From JBKDZP01 sp047971315 (GTDB lineage Bacteria; Bacillota_I; Bacilli_A; RF39; UBA660), in NCBI GenBank assembly GCA_047971315.1, contig JBKDZP010000018.1:1-34959 (forward strand): DNA of 34,959 bases, written 5' to 3'. The notes beneath the pieces were generated by a model that was not told the DNA's origin, made no database searches, and saw only the letters and a program-made list of their open reading frames with translations. The translations under genes and the position numbers were made by a program. Below, piece after piece: positions 31,806 through 34,959 of this stretch; within the stretch, counting starts at the first letter, position 1, and every line of letters begins with the position of its first letter.

Positions 31806-32945
31806 ATGAAAAAAATAACAATTTTAGCTCTTCACCTAGGAATTGGTGGAATAGAAAAAGCAATTACAAACTTAGCTAATTCGCTTGTAGATAACTATGA
31901 AGTAACTATAATATCTACATATAAAATATATGATAAACCGGTATTTGATATCGATAAAAGAGTTAATATAATTTACTTAATTCAAGATTTAAAACCAAAT
32001 AAGAAAGAATTTTTATATAATTTAAAACACTTCAATATAATTGAAACTATTAAACAAGGTATACTTAGCACTAAAATTATTATAAAAAAAAGAAATTTGA
32101 TGATAAAAAGTATTAAAGAATGTAGTAGTGACTTTATTATCTCAACTAGAGATATTCATAATCTATGGCTTGGTAAATATGGAGATAAAAAATCAACTAG
32201 AATAGGATGGGAACATAATCATCATAATAACAATATAAAATATATTAATAAAGTATTAAAATCAGTAAAAAAATTAGATTATTTTGTTTTAGTATCAAAA
32301 TCATTAGAAAAATTTTATTCAGAAAAATTGAATCAAAGTGAATGTAAAACGGTATATATTCCAAATATGATTGAAGAAATTCCACAATATCAATCAAGTT
32401 TAGAAGAAAAAAATATTATTTCAATTGGAAGATTATCAAAAGAAAAAGGTTATTTAGATTTAATTGATGTATTTGAAAATGTAAATAAAATTTGTCCTGA
32501 TTGGCACCTAAATATTATAGGTGATGGTGATCAACATCAATTAATCCAAAATAAAATAGAAAAATTAAATTTAACAAATTCAGTTACATTGCATGGATTT
32601 AAAAATAAAAATGAGATTGATAAATTACTTTTAAAATCATCAGTATATGTAATGACATCGTTTACAGAATCATTTGGGATTGTATTGTTAGAAGCATTTT
32701 CATTTGGAATACCTACTGTTGCTTTTGATAGTGCAATTGGAGCAACAGAGATAATTAATAACAATTGGAATGGGTATTTAATTGAAAATAGAGATAAAGA
32801 AAAAATGACAAGAAAAATAATTGAACTAATAAATAATATTAATAGAAGAATTATAATGGGTGATAATGGATATAAAAAATGTAATAATTTTACAAGAGAA
32901 ATTATAATTAATTATTGGCAACAACTATTAGAAAAAGGTGAATAA
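31806..32945 (+). CDS. Family 4 glycosyltransferase
   Basis: A 379-residue GT-B enzyme. The acceptor half begins ITILALHLGIGGIEKAITNLANSL. The donor half starts near residue 200 with NIISIGRLSKEKGYLDLIDVF and has GDGDQHQLI, VTLHGFKNKNEI, and TESFGIVLLEAFSFGIPTVAF with the two conserved Glu residues of retaining GT4 enzymes. AATAGGAGG precedes the ATG. It is the first of three closely packed genes; the Alg14-like gene begins directly after its stop. Confidence 0.9.
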   Translation: MKKITILALHLGIGGIEKAITNLANSLVDNYEVTIISTYKIYDKPVFDIDKRVNIIYLIQDLKPNKKEFLYNLKHFNIIETIKQGILSTKIIIKKRNLMIKSIKECSSDFIISTRDIHNLWLGKYGDKKSTRIGWEHNHHNNNIKYINKVLKSVKKLDYFVLVSKSLEKFYSEKLNQSECKTVYIPNMIEEIPQYQSSLEEKNIISIGRLSKEKGYLDLIDVFENVNKICPDWHLNIIGDGDQHQLIQNKIEKLNLTNSVTLHGFKNKNEIDKLLLKSSVYVMTSFTESFGIVLLEAFSFGIPTVAFDSAIGATEIINNNWNGYLIENRDKEKMTRKIIELINNINRRIIMGDNGYKKCNNFTREIIINYWQQLLEKGE

Positions 32946-33410
32946 ATGAAAGTGTTATTTATATCTAGTACCGGCGGTCACTTAAATGAATTATTACAAT
33001 TAAAAAAATTATTTTCAAAATATGAATATCACATAATAACTGAAAATACTAAGTCTAATTTAGAATTAAAGAAAGACTATAAAAATAAAATAAATTATCT
33101 AATTTATGGAACTAATAAATTTATATATCCTTTTATTTTACTTCTAAATTGTTCTAAAAGTGTATATTTTTATTTAAAAATTAGACCACAGGTAATTATA
33201 ACAACAGGTACTCATACTGCAGGACCAATGTGTTGTATAGGAAAAATATTTGGTAGTAAGATAATATTTATTGAAACATACGCTAATATAAATACTAAAA
33301 CTAAAGCAGGAAAACTTATTTACTTGTTCTCCGACTTATTTATAGTTCAATGGGAAAGTATGTTAGAACTTTATCCTAAAGCAGTATATGGAGGTTGGAT
33401 ATTTGAATGA
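32946..33410 (+). CDS. Alg14-like glycosyltransferase membrane subunit
   Basis: A 154-residue protein resembling Alg14/PssD/CpsF, the membrane anchor and acceptor half of a split GT28 enzyme. VLFISSTGGHLNELLQL (4-20) and IITTGTHTAGPMCCIGKIFG mark the family; the hydrophobic stretch FIYPFILLLNCSKSVYFYL could be the membrane-contact helix. It needs the Alg13-like subunit, whose ATG overlaps its TGA. The pair usually adds the second sugar (GlcNAc, Glc or Gal) to a lipid-linked primer. The AAAAGGTGAA ribosome site lies in the end of the GT4 gene. Confidence 0.9.
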   Translation: MKVLFISSTGGHLNELLQLKKLFSKYEYHIITENTKSNLELKKDYKNKINYLIYGTNKFIYPFILLLNCSKSVYFYLKIRPQVIITTGTHTAGPMCCIGKIFGSKIIFIETYANINTKTKAGKLIYLFSDLFIVQWESMLELYPKAVYGGWIFE

Positions 33411-33892
33411 TTTTTGTAATATTAGGAACACAAGATAGAAGCTTTGATAGACTATTATCAGAAGTGGATAATCTAATTAATAAAAAAGTTATTATTAAAG
33501 AAGTAATAGTACAAGCTGGTAAAACAGAGTATAAATCAAAAAATATGAAAATACTAAAAACAGTATCTATGAAAAGATTTAATGAGTTAATTGTTAAAAG
33601 TGATTACATAATAACACATGGTGGAGTAGGTTCAATATTAGATTCGTTAAAACAAAATAAAAAAGTCATTGCTGTACCTAGATTAGCAATCTATAAAGAA
33701 CATATAAATAATCATCAATTACAAATTATTAATCAATTAGAAAAAGATGGTTATTTAGTAGGATGTCAGGAAGTAAAAAATCTTGAAGAATGTATTAACT
33801 TTATACCTGATTTTTGTCCAAAAAAATATATTGGTAACAATGATAGAATGATTAATACAATAGATAATTTTATAAGCAAAATTAAATTATGA
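33407..33892 (+). CDS. Alg13-like glycosyltransferase catalytic subunit
   Basis: A 161-residue GT28 C-terminal domain. MIFVILGTQDRSFDRLLSEV opens it; the UDP-sugar site is YIITHGGVGSILDSL (96-110) followed by VPRLAIYKEHINNHQLQII. It forms the donor-binding half of the split enzyme with the Alg14-like protein, whose last four bases it overlaps. AGGTTGG upstream is a weak site, consistent with coupling. It is the last gene of the polysaccharide cluster. Confidence 0.92.
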   Translation: MIFVILGTQDRSFDRLLSEVDNLINKKVIIKEVIVQAGKTEYKSKNMKILKTVSMKRFNELIVKSDYIITHGGVGSILDSLKQNKKVIAVPRLAIYKEHINNHQLQIINQLEKDGYLVGCQEVKNLEECINFIPDFCPKKYIGNNDRMINTIDNFISKIKL

Positions 33893-33968
33893 AATCTTGT
33901 TTATTTGTGTGAAAAGATTATTATCATTAAATTAAAATTATTAAAATATAAATTATGAATATTAAAAC

Positions 33969-33995
33969 AAAGGTAACTTAATAGTTGCTTTTTTT
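33969..33995 (+). terminator. Terminator after the polysaccharide cluster
   Basis: AAAG plus TAACT (33969-33978, one bulged G) pairs with AGTTGCTTT (33983-33991, one G-T pair) over a TAAT loop, followed by a T-tract. Confidence 0.6.
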
Positions 33996-34024
33996 AAATA
34001 AGTGAGATTATTATTTAATATTTA

Positions 34025-34033
34025 TGGTACAAT
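34025..34033 (+). promoter_or_regulatory. Extended -10 promoter of the phosphoketolase gene
   Basis: TGG followed by TACAAT (34028-34033), 25 bases before the start codon; no good -35 hexamer is seen. Confidence 0.5.
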
Positions 34034-34058
34034 ATAAATAGAAAATAGGAGGAATAAA

Positions 34059-34959
34059 ATGAAAACATTAACAAAAAAAATGTTAAAAGATATAGATGCA
34101 TATTATAGAGCAAGTAATTATTTAGCTGTAGGGCAATTATATTTATTAGAAAATCCGTTATTAGAAGAAAAATTGCAATTAAGCCATATAAAAAAGAAAC
34201 TTGTAGGGCACTGGGGTACAGTTCCTGGACAAACATTTATTTATACACACTTAAATAGAATAATAAATAAATATGATTTAGACATGATTTATGTATCAGG
34301 CCCAGGACATGGTGGTAACGCCCTTGTTAGTCATACATATTTAGAAGGGTCATACTCTAAAATATATCCTGAGATTAAGGAAAATAAAGATGGAATGAAA
34401 AAGCTATTTAAACAATTTAGTTTTCCATTTGGAGTATCAAGTCATGCTGCCCCTGAAACCCCTGGAAGTATTAATGAAGGTGGAGAATTAGGTTATAGTC
34501 TTGCCCATTCTTATGGAGCAGTATTTGATAATAAAGACTTAATAGTTGCTTGTGTTGTAGGAGATGGAGAAGCAGAAACTGGTCCACTAGCTACATCTTG
34601 GCATGCTAATAAATTTTTAAATCCTAAAAAAGATGGAGCAGTATTACCAATACTTCATTTAAATGGATATAAAATCAGTAATCCAACAATCCTTGGACGT
34701 ATGTCAGATAAAGAATTAAACAATTACTTTACTTCTCAAGGTTTTGAACCAATTATAGTAGAAGGCAAAGATACTATGTTAATGCATGAAAAAATGGCAA
34801 CATCTTTAGATAAATGTATAATAAAAAGAAAAGAAAATCAAAAGATGACATCAAAAACAATATTTTGGCCAATGATAATATTAAAAACACCAAAAGGCTG
34901 GACAGGACCAAAAATAGTTGATAATAAAATAATTGAAGATTCATTTAGAGCTCATCAAA
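34059..34959 (+). CDS. xfp: Phosphoketolase, N-terminal 300 residues (runs off the right edge)
   Basis: The thiamine-diphosphate enzyme that splits xylulose 5-phosphate (and often fructose 6-phosphate) with phosphate into acetyl phosphate and glyceraldehyde 3-phosphate (or erythrose 4-phosphate). Diagnostic segments are VGHWGTVPGQTFIYTHLNR, VSGPGHGGNALVSHTYLEGS, SHAAPETPGSINEGGELGYS and the ThDP/Mg site VVGDGEAETGPLATSWHANK. About 300 of the usual 790-820 residues are in the window, all intact. Start ATG 34059 follows AGGAGG. It has its own promoter after a terminator. The enzyme fits a fermentative organism making acetate and ATP from sugars. Confidence 0.96.
   Translation, partial: MKTLTKKMLKDIDAYYRASNYLAVGQLYLLENPLLEEKLQLSHIKKKLVGHWGTVPGQTFIYTHLNRIINKYDLDMIYVSGPGHGGNALVSHTYLEGSYSKIYPEIKENKDGMKKLFKQFSFPFGVSSHAAPETPGSINEGGELGYSLAHSYGAVFDNKDLIVACVVGDGEAETGPLATSWHANKFLNPKKDGAVLPILHLNGYKISNPTILGRMSDKELNNYFTSQGFEPIIVEGKDTMLMHEKMATSLDKCIIKRKENQKMTSKTIFWPMIILKTPKGWTGPKIVDNKIIEDSFRAHQ

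Noticed and set aside
34015..34236. Reverse-strand open frame over the phosphoketolase start
   Set aside because: Lies opposite a clearly conserved coding region with a good start; hydrophobic composition is what antisense AT-rich DNA gives.

Overview
The window comes from the chromosome of a very AT-rich bacterium of the Bacillota/Mycoplasmatota kind, most likely a gut anaerobe related to Erysipelotrichia or RF39-type Bacilli. The placement rests on composition, strong AGGAGG ribosome sites, SecA with a zinc tail, long-form HPF, a spore-type SleB/CwlJ hydrolase, agr-type signalling and phosphoketolase; it is an inference, since no rRNA is present. TGA is used as a stop and Trp is read only from TGG, so the genetic code is standard, not the Mycoplasma code.

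Positions 1-4640 look like accessory DNA. The first 1.1 kb is visibly richer in GC than the rest. It holds the start of a leftward gene and a two-gene cassette (a DUF1413-like protein and an unknown partner) driven by a promoter buried in palindromic operator copies. Next come a decayed IS3/IS150-type element and a leftward type II restriction-modification pair (HNH nuclease, then C5-methyltransferase) preceded by an array of ATGATACT half-sites. A 540-bp stretch with no intact gene follows. The right border of this island cuts into a LysM-containing N-acetylmuramoyl-L-alanine amidase that has lost its N-terminal half.

Positions 5898-9676 hold a small SleB/CwlJ hydrolase and a complete agr quorum-sensing locus in an unusual convergent layout: agrA-agrC rightward and agrB-agrD leftward, ends meeting at a shared hairpin terminator. 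agrD, 38 codons, encodes an unusual signal peptide precursor. In the agrB-csp intergenic space there is a perfect 10-bp direct repeat with 21-bp periodicity, the spacing used by AgrA-type LytTR regulators, just upstream of a good promoter for a cold-shock gene.

Positions 9677-19746 are chromosomal core with decay between genes: csp, hpf, secA, a frameshifted gene, a histidine-phosphatase remnant, a PH-domain protein, trpS with two coupled membrane-protein genes, a DUF1292/Asn-rich protein, a CotS/YutH-like protein, a NifU-type Fe-S protein and an S1-domain protein. A strong promoter overlapping the end of the S1 gene drives twelve tRNA genes (Val, Thr, Tyr, Gln, Lys, Leu, Ser, fMet, Asp, Phe, Arg, Pro), all with encoded CCA and closed by one terminator.

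Positions 21057-33892 are a surface-polysaccharide locus: a polymerase/ligase-like membrane protein, glycosyltransferases of GT2 and GT4 type, a Wzt/Wzm ABC exporter, a two-domain 721-aa glycosyltransferase, and a lipid-linked-sugar module (DUF2142 membrane protein, two polyprenyl-phosphate GT2 enzymes, GtrA flippase). It ends with a GT4 enzyme and an Alg14/Alg13 split glycosyltransferase. Together they could build a glycan on a lipid carrier, export it through the ABC transporter and decorate it outside the cell. The window ends inside a phosphoketolase gene.
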